From positions 54,560,428 through 54,624,427 of the forward strand of contig NC_133777.1 in the NCBI RefSeq assembly GCF_003597395.2: a stretch of 64,000 bases of DNA, in the 5' to 3' direction. Source of the stretch: Chelonoidis abingdonii. Lineage: Eukaryota; Chordata; Testudines; Testudinidae. Below the pieces are notes generated by a model, which did no database searches, was not told the DNA's origin, and saw nothing but the letters and a program-made list of their open reading frames with translations. The position numbers and the translations under genes are program-made. How positions within the stretch are numbered: position 1 is the first letter of the stretch; every line of letters begins with the position of its first letter. Positions 35,501 through 47,600 of the stretch are shown here, piece by piece.

Positions 35501-38099
35501 ACACTGTGGGTTGACAAACTTGTGACACTTAAGCAAAGTGTCTCCCTACAAGGTTCAGCCTGCTAGAGCATCTCTCAGGGTTTTTAAGCAAACATGTTGG
35601 CACTTGTTAGTAAATTAACTATGTAATATCCAACATCTGGGTCAGATCTAAGGAATAGATGCCATACAGATATGTGGCAAAGCAGTAGATGATTGAAACT
35701 GTTTGCAAGTGGCAACGTTATAGGAGATGTTGATCTGACCCTTTCAGACTTTTAGTTCTTTGCAGAGCTTTTTCTAAAGCACCTCTCGTGCAGGTCCTTT
35801 ACCTTTGTATTGAAAGTATTTTATCTCTGTGGCCTAAATTGTGGAATGACTTTTGTCCAAAGTGGGCACCTGATCTGGATTGATAGTACAAAAATGCTAG
35901 GAGCTTATGGAAGCTTCAGTGAGCAGATATTAATTTAAAAATATACAAGTGATATTTGTCCACATTGAAGCAATGTTTGCATTCCTGTTGTGGCTTACAA
36001 AACAAGATCAGTTAACATGCAAAAGGAGAGGTAGTTATAAAGATGCAAGAAAATACTCTAAATCAGATATGTTAAATTATTCCTAACTCCTGGCTGTAAT
36101 CTACAGTTCATCAACATAATCATATATTTATAAAGTTTTATTATATTGTGTATTAGATATAAAGGTTAAAGGCTTCAGCAATCAGTGTCATTATATGTCA
36201 CCTTTTGACAAAGTCACAGACATCAAAAGTGAGTACAAATCCTAGAAATAAAGATAATCATTTAGTTCCTTTCTTTCTCTCCAGCATTTGAGAGGTGCTG
36301 ATAAGCTTAATGTGCTTTAGTATTGATGTCTCCTTTTCTTGTTAACTATCAAGAATAAAATCCCTTGAAAGTTTACTTCCTAACAAATAAAATCTAGCAG
36401 TTTTCTTCAGGTAAGACTGAATCCTCTACTGTTTTGATTCACTTAGGAACTCTCCCTTTATGAAATCAGAATGACAAGAAATCCTTAGATCAGCTATACA
36501 AGAACCTTTTATCTATCTTAACTAGCTTTGACATTAAATTATACAACAGTCAGCTTACTAACATCTGGGAAGAAGTATACAACATTAAAAATGTTGCCCT
36601 TGGTTTTCTAAATATGACTTATGATTTATTTACAATCAGTTGTAGAATCTAAAGAAACAGTAGCAAAATAATTAAGTGGATCTAATGGGAGTGCATAAAA
36701 AGCTTAGAAATATTACCAAGAGGACTGAAATTGGTACATGAATTCACTGGGCCAAAACTTTTAGTTCAGTTTGATTTATATTATCAGGAATGTCCAAGAC
36801 ACATGAGAATCTTTGTATGGCTTTGCAAAATTACCAAGTTTTCAATGTAACATTTCCCCTCAATTCTCATTTTAGCAATTATCCCTAAAACTGTCAGCTC
36901 ATCACTAAACTCTGAGGTGTACCAGCTTAATATTTGCATTAGTAATTTTTGATGAAATAGCATGTAAACTTGAAGCATGTGAAGTAAATGCTGTTTTCAG
37001 AGATGGAATTGTGGTAAAGATTCTAGAGAAGTCTTAATCATCAGTAGTTAGATTTTTGGTTGATTCTACCACCTCTAACAGAGACGAAATGAAAGGCAGT
37101 AAGGGGAGAGGAAGGAACAAGAAAAGCATTATTAAAACTTTGAGTGGGCTATGCTGAGCAATTCCAAGAAATCACTAGCATTACAGGGGATCATGTATTC
37201 AATATCAGTTTTCATTTTGCTGAATTAAATCAATAGAATTTCAAAAAGAGGGTGGGGGAAGAGAGAGGGAAATGAAATAAAATTAAGAAAGTCGTGCCTC
37301 CAGATTTCCCACATGGTGCCAGTGTCAGGCATCTTCCCGAGGAGCATTTGATGTGACCAATTGCAAGTATTCCCTTCTTTCATATCTCTTTTATTTCCTT
37401 CATTCTGCAGTTCTGTAGGCTAAACTCTGCTCTCCCATTTGTGAGGCAGGTCCATATAGGTGTGATTTGAGAGTTAGATTGTGGCTGTGAGAGCAGAATT
37501 TTACTATTATTGAAGACTAGGATAACTTCCAAAATCCAGCAGATAGGATCTTATTTAGAACACCAGAAACTGAGACACAGCCCAACAATGTTTCAGAAGG
37601 CTAATTTCTTGCTGTATTTTACAACTTGAAACTAAAACAGACAGGCCAAAAAAATACTTATGTTCTTCAGATATACTGTGTGCCTTTCAGGAATGGGCAG
37701 GGACATTGATGAGAACTGGTTTTATCTATCAAAAACATAATTGTCCCCTGATCAAATGTTGTCCCCCTTTTCATATCATTCTTCTCTGGCTTTCCTTCAT
37801 TTAACAAATCAAGCTTGATGCTCTCATCTTTTCTTTAGTTCTCTGCATAATGTTGCCCCAGTTTGTGTATTTGCTGATGTCTCTTTTCCCATTGTTCCCT
37901 TTACATGCTTGCTATTCATGCTGTTCTCATTGTTTCCTTCATTTCTTATAACGTGGCTCACAATGTTAGGAACGGTGTGCTAGGATCTCTGTTTTCAGCC
38001 AACTAATTCCTGAAAACTGAAGGCCCACAAACACTAACTCGTGACATCATCTCATCTCAATTTAAAAAAAAATAAAATAAACCTCCATTTGATGTATTT

Positions 38100-38320
38100 A
38101 GGTACTTATACTATTCCATTCTTCTCTGAGTATCTCCCAGAACGTCAGATCTTCACAACATCCCTGTGAGATAGACAAGTATATCTGTATTTTAAAAATG
38201 GGACACTGAGGCAGAGTAGGTTCTTGCTCAACATCATACATGAAGTTTGTGGCAAAACTGAATGCAGAGCTCATGAACTGTAGTCCAGTGTTTTAACAAT
38301 AAGGCTGTTCTCTCTCCTAG
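38100..38320 (+). repeat. MIR-like ancient repeat
   Basis: Contains CATCCCTGTGAGATAGACAA, AAAAATGGGACACTGAGGCA and a TTGCTCAACATCATACATG block in MIR order. Lies 160 bases before the acceptor of BNIP2 exon 2. Confidence 0.6.
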
Positions 38321-38483
38321 TGCCTTTCTGTCTGATCATTTACTATCTTACTCTTCTAGGATAGACTGTGCTTTATTTGTCATTTGAGTGTCTAGTGCAC
38401 TGTCAGTACTTTAAATGCTGTTTTTGCAGGAAGTGAGAGAACATTGCAGTGTTATTAAACATTTTAAAATGTCTTGTCCACAG

Positions 38484-38612
38484 CTCTTCTCATCTAACAC
38501 CCTATATCCAAGAGGTTCTGACTCACCAGGAGTTCATATTAGCTATTGAGGCAACACTGAGGATGGAAGGTGTTGAATTTAAGGAAGAGTGGCAAGATGA
38601 AGATTTTCCAAG
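38484..38612 (+). CDS. BNIP2: BNIP2 exon 2 (start codon at 38563)
   Basis: The acceptor TTGTCCACAG ends at 38483; the donor CCAAG|GTGAGA follows 38612. The conventional ATG at 38563 opens [17 protein letters not shown], ending in phase 2. The 79 bases before the ATG are also open in frame, reading ...EFILAIEATLR just before the Met, which may be coding in a longer isoform. Confidence 0.93.
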
Positions 38613-41600
38613 GTGAGAGAGAGTTTCTTTTTATTTGTAAAACTTTTCCAATAATCTGTTTAAACTGAAATCTCTCCTCTTCAGAAACAAAGACTATCCA
38701 CTGCAGTCTACTTAGCACTTCAACCTGGCCAGCTAGGCATTCATCCTGCCTCTGCAGCATATTTGTGGTTGTATGCTGCTTGGGCAGTATGGCCACTTGC
38801 CCTTATGCCTGATGTTAATATGATTTCGTGAACGATTCACTAGCAACATGTTCTTTTAAAACTAATTCTACTAATATAGTACCGCTTAAAGGGTCTCAGC
38901 TTAATGGATGAACTTGTCTTTTAATAAGTAGCGAAGGGCTCTTATTGTTAGCAACATGTAAGCAAGGAGAAATATTAGTCTGTGAACTTCCCACATTCAT
39001 GCAATGAGAACTATACCTTAAAGCTTTAAGGTAACTTTGCATAATTCTGAAGTGCTACATATTCCTACTAAGGCTTTCAAAGACTAAAAAGTATCATGTG
39101 CTCAAATGCATTGGGTGGCAATTAAGTTGCAAATCAATTCTGAGCTGTCTACACTTTCAAGCTTTTTGAAAATTCATTAAAACACTTCCAAAACACCCCA
39201 GAAAATTCCATAAACTGTACAAGTAGCGAAAAAGACTTAGATATCTATCAGGTCAAATTTTGAGCTTGATCCTTGATATGGTGGTACATCTTCAAATTGG
39301 AACTTTCAGGCGTGTTTCAGAATAGGGTAGTACATTTTCCTGAAGTGTGCACTGTGGATAGTTTAAGCTGTTAAGGAGGAAAAATGTATATACTGTTTGT
39401 TATAAATTAAAACTTCATCCAACCTTGTTCGTTTTTCTTTTTATTGCTTCATAACAGACTTGGCCCAAGACTTGAAGAAACTTTGTGCTTCACTTTAGCC
39501 TCCAATTTTGTGTGGCATGTTGGTTTTAATAGTTAAACTATTCAGTTAAAATATTCTTTTATATAATCTTTTTGCTTCATCTTAGTGTATAGGCATCTCT
39601 TTAAGATTGCTTAGATGGAAAATAGGACATTGTGCATTTGTAGCAGGACATAGGGTTTCTAAAGCACCATCTAACTAAATGATTTGCCTCTAAGGCCCTT
39701 TTTGTGCTTCATAATAAAATACAAGTTAAGAACTTTTCTGGTCTTGCTTAACTTCTTAAAATATCACATTTTATAATAACATAGAACAGTCCAGTGTTTG
39801 CAGTAATAACAGGCAGTAACTACTGGTTTAGTGTGTGGTGGTTGTGTTGTTTTTTTTTTGTTTTTGTTTTTGTTTTTTTTTTTACATCAGTAGGTTAGGC
39901 TCACTTGAAAACTGCAAATCACTGTTCAGCCATGGTAATGCTCTGCTTGGCTGATAGCTTGGTTTAGACCACAAACATGTTTAATTTGATTCCAAACCCA
40001 CAATGTTATTTTTTATAAAGTATGTATATGTGTTGGTCTAAAGATGAATATGGGATTTTTCACTAAATAATTTGCAAGTGTTTCCTGCAACAAGTGTCTT
40101 TCTTTCTTCTGGACCAGGCCCCTACCAGAGGATGATAATGTTGAAGCAGATATACTAGCTGTAACTGGCCAACAAGGCCAGCATGGTAAGAACCTCTTAT
40201 CATAGTAGAAAGTCTTGGGTAAGCAGTGTTCAAATCAGTATATCTGTGTTTGAATACTACCAAAGTTTGTAGTACGGACAAATTGGGTTTGCCGTAATAC
40301 AGATTGGACCTGGAAGGTGTTGTCTTCACTTCCGCTGTAAACTCAGAGCTTAATACCCATTGCAAATGAACTATTCCATTAGATTTTCCTGATGGCCAGT
40401 CTTAAATTCATAGAAGCCAAATAAAGATGAACCATTCTGTCAATTTTAAGAGCTTATCGGGTTCTATTGCACAATTTAGATGTTTCTTAGTCTCATTTTA
40501 ATATTGACTTCACTGGATGCTAAATTTTAAAGGTGATGTGAAAGGAGGGAGGAAATACAGCTACTTTGGTTTATGTAGTTTTTCTCAACATTCCTGCTTT
40601 TACCTTGGGGTTTCCTGGACTATGACAGTCTGCTTTAATTTTGGCATTTCCAGTGCTGGATCAGTCACTTTATTTCATTCCCTGCTTTCAACTGATGTGT
40701 CAGTTATGCAGGTATATGCCTTGACCTTTTAAAGCATGCTAAGCATACACCTGCCTAACATCTAGCCTTCCATTTACTGTAGTTTGTCAGCCATTACTCA
40801 TTATATCATGTTCATATGAAGACTTTTTTCAAAGGCAATAACTTATTTAACTCTTAACTATAATAACGATTTTATTTAATCTGTAAAAGAAGAGACTAGC
40901 AGGAGCTAGTTAACACAACAAGTTACATTAAACTAGTCTTTCACGTGTACCCAACTTCAGTACTGTTGTATACTTACGTCGTGTCTAGTGTACTGTTCAC
41001 TATAAACATTCTTATAAGTATCCTGGACTCCCTCACCAGTTAAGTATGTTGAGTACTGTTTATTTTTCTGTCTGTGCTGTGTAACATAGACTAGGTGAGG
41101 GAATATCTTTTATTGGAGCAACTCCTGTTGGTAGAAAGTACAAGTTTTCGAGCTACATGCAGCAATTGGAGTGTGCTTCCTTCCCCAGACCTAAAGAAGA
41201 GTTCTGTGAAGGTCGAAAACTTGTACCTTCTACCAACAGGAGTTGCTCTGAGAAAAGATATTACCTCACCTACCTTGTCTCTCTCATATCCTGGGACCAA
41301 CACAACTACAGCAACACTGCATAAAATGAAAGACTATCATGTGTACACCAGTGGGCACAGATAAGGGACCATCAACAACCTTAACTAGAAAATTCTGGAG
41401 ATTCAAGCACTGATTCTTGCAACCTTAAAATTCTATTGATGTATTTTGGGGGAGGTGTTTGGAATATTGTTTGTGAGGTGATGAACATTAATGAGACTTT
41501 TTTTGTTCTAAGCACTGGATTGTTTTTTTTTCTGATTTGTTATAAACATTTCTACATACTTTGCATTCTACAAATTAAGTAACCTGTCTTTTCTTTTACT

Positions 41601-44600
41601 CCAAACCCATTAGAAGTGAATGGAAACAAAGTTAGGAAGAAACTAATGGCTCCAGATATTAGCTTAACACTGGATCACAGCGAGGAATCGGTGTTGTCTG
41701 ATGACTTAAATGAGAGTGGGGAGGTCGATTTGGATGATTTAGATACTCCGTCTGAGAACAGTAATGAGTTTGAATGGGAAGGTAAGGGTTCATTGCTTCT
41801 GTCTGGTATTTAAGTAGATGTGTTCTGATGGTTATGTTCAGGTACACAGTATTTCATGTGGGTGAGAGATAGAAGATTTAAAGAATTAGATGTGCATGAT
41901 GAGAGCTAGCAGGTTCCAAGAATCAGAAGCTTAGAGATGGAAAGTAAACTATTAAGAATCATTAGACACCTAGAGGAAAACTCAATCATGAAGAATAGGC
42001 AGCATGGATTTTTAAAGACTGTTGGCCAGAATAGCAAACAAGGGACAGTTTATTTAGTGTGATTGGATTAAACTAAAACCAATACTTTTTTAGGCTAAAT
42101 ATCATAAGCTATGTGAAAGTCATATTAAGTTACAGAATTGTCACTGATGGAGACTTTGTATTTCCAAAACTGGACTGAACAGAATGCTAGAAAATTAACT
42201 ATAGGGCACACTTCTGAATTGCTTAGGAAATGGACCAGATAATTTTAATAGGTGTCGTTTTTCAAAGGAGAGAAATTAGTTTTATGGGATAGTAATTACT
42301 ACTATACTTTCTTTCTTTGACTGTTCGGTTGGCCATTATTATTATTTTTTTTTTAATCGATCACTAGTTCATATAAGACAAAAAAGGAGTGTCTACTTTT
42401 CCCTTTTTGCAAGAATATAAAAAATTCTTGAAAAGATGTAAACTACCATTTAAAAAATATTTGGGCAACATTTGAAAATTGACATAACACATGATCACTT
42501 GGTTTACTAAAGCAAGACAAATGGTCAATAGCTTTTACAGAATTTAATTAACAGTTTGCCTTTCAGTTTCAGAATAGTGGCCATGGAAGGGGCACACATA
42601 CAGCTTCATTGTACATTAAGGAACTCTTCTGATTGTGCATTTAAAATCTTTAAGATAATAGGAAATTCATTTTCAGTTGAACTTCTAAAGTTCTATTTAA
42701 CTGGATATGGTTGCTCTAAAATTGGGAAGTAAGTCTCTGATCCCACAGTCTGATACATAGATTCTAGGACTGGAAGAGAGGTTATCGAGGTTATCGAGTC
42801 CAGTCCCCTGCCTTCATGGCAGGACCAAATGCTGTCTAGACCATCCCTGATAGACATTTATCTAACCTACTCTTAAATATCTCCAAAGATGGAGATTCCA
42901 CAACCTCCCTAGGCAATTTATTCTGGTGTTTAACTACCCTGACAGTTAGGAACTTTTCCCTAATGTCCAACCTAAACCTCCCTTGCTGCAGTTTAAGCCC
43001 ATTGCTTCTTATTCTATCCTTAGAGGCTAAGGTGAAAAAGTTTTCTCCCTCCCCCTCATGACACCATTTTAGATAACTGAAAACTGCTGTCATGTCCCCT
43101 CTCAGTCTTCTCTTTTCCAAACTAAACAAACCCAGTTCTTTCAGCCTTCCTTCAGAGGTCATGTTCTCAAGACCTTTAATCATTCTTGTTGCTCTTCTCT
43201 GGACCCTCTCCAATTTCTCCATCTTTCTTGAAATGCGGTGCCCAGAACTGGACACAATACTCCAGTTGAGGCCTAACCAGCGCAGAGTAGAGCGGAAGAA
43301 TGACTTCTCGTGTCTTGTTTACAACACACCTGTTAATGCATCCCAGAGTCACTTTGCTTTTTTTTTGCAACAGCATCACGCTGTTAACTCATATTTAGCT
43401 TGTAGTTCATTATAACCCCTAGATCCCTTTCTGCCGTACGCCTTCCTAGACAGTCTTTTCCCATTTTGTATGAGTGAAACTGATTGTTCCTTCCTAAGTG
43501 GAGCACTTTGCATTTGTCTGTGTTAAAGTTCATCCTGTTTACCTCAGACCATTTCTCCAATTTGTCCAGATCATTTTGAATTATGACCCTGTCCTCCAAA
43601 GCAGTTGCAACTCTTATGCCTGTACCAAACCTCCATTAATTCAATGGTGCTCCGCACAGGTGCAGAAATCCACATGTAAGGATCAGACTGCAGGATTGGG
43701 ACCTGAATTTAAGTGAATTTTATGTTACTAAAATATGGTTAAATTAAAGGGCATCTTTCAAGAATCCTTTTGTCTGGCATTGAGACTCTTAACAATTTAT
43801 ACAAAAGTTGACAATCATCTATTTCAGTATTCTGATAATTTCTCTTCTTGCTTTAAGCATGTACCTATTAAAATGTCAAGGGAAATTTTAAATTCTTAAA
43901 CATTGCTAAAAGCTTGTTCCTATTAGATGTATCTATTGTACTGTAAGAGATTAATTCATTCTTGCATAAATAGGAATGCTACTGCATTTAAAATAACAGG
44001 ACAGAGGAGAGAAAATCCTTTGGCAGGGAAGGTAAGACTAACGTAAACCAGGAAATAATTTTTAAAAAAGCTTAATTTTTTTAAGCATCTTAAGTTTAAA
44101 TGTGTTGGAAGTGAGAGCAGGAAATATATGGGTGTACACGTGTTGTGGGTTGGCCATATTTTACTGCCTTAGGGAATATGGTTTGGTGTTTATGGATAAC
44201 TTTATAACATGATTCAGGAAATATTCCAGTTAATTGGTTACAAAAAGTTGCTGAAAAGGGTTTCTGTCTTTTCTTTCTTTAATGCTGCTGTCTTCATTTT
44301 CCTGGAAGGATAGTTTCCATTAACAGCTTTGTCTTGGAAACAGACAACTAACATGCAGTAGGTTTTTCTCACTTTTGGTAAGGTCTGTGCAACTAAAATT
44401 CAAAGAATCATGATTTTATTAGAAAAATCTTTTCTGAAGATTGCTCTTTTTAGCATAAATTTCAATTATTTTGAACATATGTATTTTTAGCTTTAATTTC
44501 TACAAGATTTATTTGCATGTCTGCTTACCAGCTATTATCAATGTATTAAATTATGCTTTACTATGTAAATCTCTGATCAAACAAAACATAATAATTGAAG

Positions 44601-47600
44601 TTAACCACTTCGTATCTAATTTGGCAGCATTTATGGTAACGAATGTTTAAAAGCATATGTACTTTCCCTAAAAGGCCTTCTACATACTCAGAAATTTAAG
44701 TAGTCAGGCAGCTTCATATAAAATACAGCCAAGAGCCCAATATTTATCAGCATACTGTATAGAGACATCTAACACAGTATCTTCTAGTGATGGAACTAAG
44801 TCAGGTATTTCTGGTTGATGATATAGAAAGTTATAATAATCCAAACAGAATGAAGTGGTTAACTTGCAATCTGATTGGTACTATCATGTTAAAGATCATC
44901 ATGGATAATAGGTGTATTTTAATGTTGACAGATGATCTTCCAAAACCAAAAACTACTGAAGTAATGAGAAAAGGATCGCTTCCTGAATACACTGCTGCAG
45001 AGGAGAGAGATGATGGGCGACGCTGGCGTATGTTCAGGATTGGAGAACAGGATCACAGGGTAGACATGAAGGCGATTGAACCCTATAAAAAAGTTATCAG
45101 CCATGGAGGTAAGGATTAATGACATGGGTTGAGGGGTAGCCCCTACAAATTAGGACACCCAACAAAGTGGGAGGGGGGGCAGACTTAAGTGGTGGTAAGT
45201 ATTGAGGAATTCCCAGATCTTCCATGTCATGAGCTGCAGTAGCAAGGCATATGGGTATATTAGGGATCTTAGCTTAAAAGAAAGCTACCCTAGTAGCTAC
45301 CCTACTATTATATTAGGGTAGCTAATATATATTAGGGATGTTGGCTTAAAAGAAAGCTACCCTAGATGAAAACTAATGAAACTTTTGAACTTAAACTTTT
45401 TAACTAGTGAAAACCAAAATGGGACCAAAAAAGAGAGGTGAATGCTAAAATAAATTAAAAGAACAAAATGTGTGGAGTATATTTAACTCTTCCGGACTGA
45501 ACTTGCTGTAGTGACAGACTAGTTATCAGCATTTCAATATGTGGATTGCCAGTTTAACCAGTTTTTTTTAAAATATAGGTTTGGGTGCAGCCTTTGTAGA
45601 CCCCCATAACAGCTTTTATAGTGTTACAGTCACTGTCCAGTTTAATGTCTGTCTTCCCCTGTGGTGTATGTAAAAATCCATTCAGAAGGGAAATTGACTA
45701 CATGCAAATAGTGTAAAATACATAAACTAAACATGCTAATAGAAATTAGAGAGCATCTTTCATTTATAGTAAAATTTAGCTATCTGAGTAACAGTAAATT
45801 AAAAAAAAAATAGACATGTTTTTATAAAATGGATGGTGTCTTTTTAGCCTTTTTGTGCCTCTTATTTCATCTGTAAAGCACTTTGAAATAGATGATGAAA
45901 AAGCACAAAAGTGCAGTGTTTACTATGGTAGAATTTGATCAGTGTAGTTAGACTTCTTCATTACTTTTTACGTTACTTTACTTGCTATTAATTTTTGTTT
46001 TCCCTTTTAGGTTATTATGGTGATGGGTTAAATGCTATTGTTGTGTTTGCTGTTTGCTTTATGCCTGAAAGCGGTCAGCCTAACTACAGATACCTAATGG
46101 ATAATCTATTTAAGTAAGTAGTATTTTTTTGCCATTAAGAATTGTCCAAAAATGTCGTAAATGATCTCATAGTAGAGTTCCATCAGTGCAAAAAGGGCTA
46201 CCAGCCTCTTCTGTTTTTTACATGAAATTTTATTTTCGGTAAATACCAAAGTAGGCTAAGATATTTAATTTTTTTTCTGTAGCCTTTGAGCCTTTAACAA
46301 AATATAAATTCTTTAATTTGTACATTAACTGTCACTCAGTTTTTCATTTGAAAGCTTTTTCCTTACTTGTTGTTACAGATATGTTATTGGCACTTTAGAA
46401 CTGTTAGTAGCAGAGAACTATATGATAGTTTACTTAAATGGTGCTACAACACGGAGAAAAATGCCAAGTTTAGGCTGGCTCAGGAAATGTTACCAGCAAA
46501 TTGATAGAAGGTAAGATACCATTGTAATAGAATTTATCTAGAAATCCCTTTATATCACTTTTCTTTCATTATCTGTATTTTGTGAAAATTGTTAATTAGC
46601 ATATTGTGAATTTAAGTCTGCAAGGCTTTGGATAATGCTGAACCCTGCAACAATTGTCCTGATTCCCACTTGTATGATTTAGGCACTGAAGCTCCAAGGC
46701 AGAAATACTGCTGGAGAATGTCATTTAATTTCAAATGAAAATGCTTTTCAAAACTGTGTTTCCATCAATCGTACAATTGCTTTGTGAAATACTACTGAAT
46801 AAAGGTTTCACAGTGTACTGTATGGTCTTATTTAAAGTGAGCTTCCTGAATAATTTTGCAGGAAAGTTGTCACACTGTTGAACAAGTCAATGTCAACTGT
46901 AAAAGGAAAGACTAGTTAGAATGAAAAGGTACTTGTAACCTCTTGGACAGCTATAGTAAGAGGCAGCAAAAAATGCGCTTTTCCAGCTGAACTGTTCCCA
47001 TGAGTGTTTACAGTAAAAGTCTAAGCAGACCCCATTTGCTGAGCTTGCAGTTAGATTACATTTATCCTAGGGGGGTTGCACAAACGGGGGTGTGGGGAGG
47101 GGGGCAGGCAGCGTTTTATACACCAAATCTGGATTTGAAATTTCTTACTGGCTGAAAAGTCTACTTAAATTTAACTTATCTGACAAGTGGATATGCAACT
47201 CTGCAACGTAAGATGCCAAAATATTGAAGAAGCTCCCGTTAGCAGTCCATTTCCCCCAAAAAACACATTGGTGTTAGTCTCGCATATCATCATTAAAGCA
47301 GCCCTTTTCTACTTTCCTCTCCTTATTGGTCTTTATCTCGTTCATTATACAGATACCCATTTCCCAAGTGAACCTCACCCTTTCCTCTCTTGGAGAGAGG
47401 TTGTTAAAACGTGTGGAAGCATGAGTTGTCTATATTGGTCCTTGAGACATACCACTAACATTTGGTCAAAAAACTCTTCACTGGCTAACTTTTTCTTAGT
47501 TCTTACTCATCACAGTCTGATATTCCAACTGTCTGTTCATGACAAATTCAGCATAACCTGGTTTTGCTAGTCTTTGTTCAACTTTGGTAGACAAGATGAT

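Larger units (their letters stand above)
28716..38483 (+). other. BNIP2 intron 1
   Basis: About 9.8 kb, AT-rich except for its first 300 bases. It holds a CT/CA microsatellite (29560-29597), a Harbinger-like MITE (32291-32582) and a MIR-like relic (about 38100-38320). No other exon or gene is supported. Confidence 0.7.

Noticed and set aside
47187..47570. A 127-codon open frame in BNIP2 intron 7
   Set aside because: Sits between well-defined BNIP2 exons, has no recognisable domain, and would break the protein if included.
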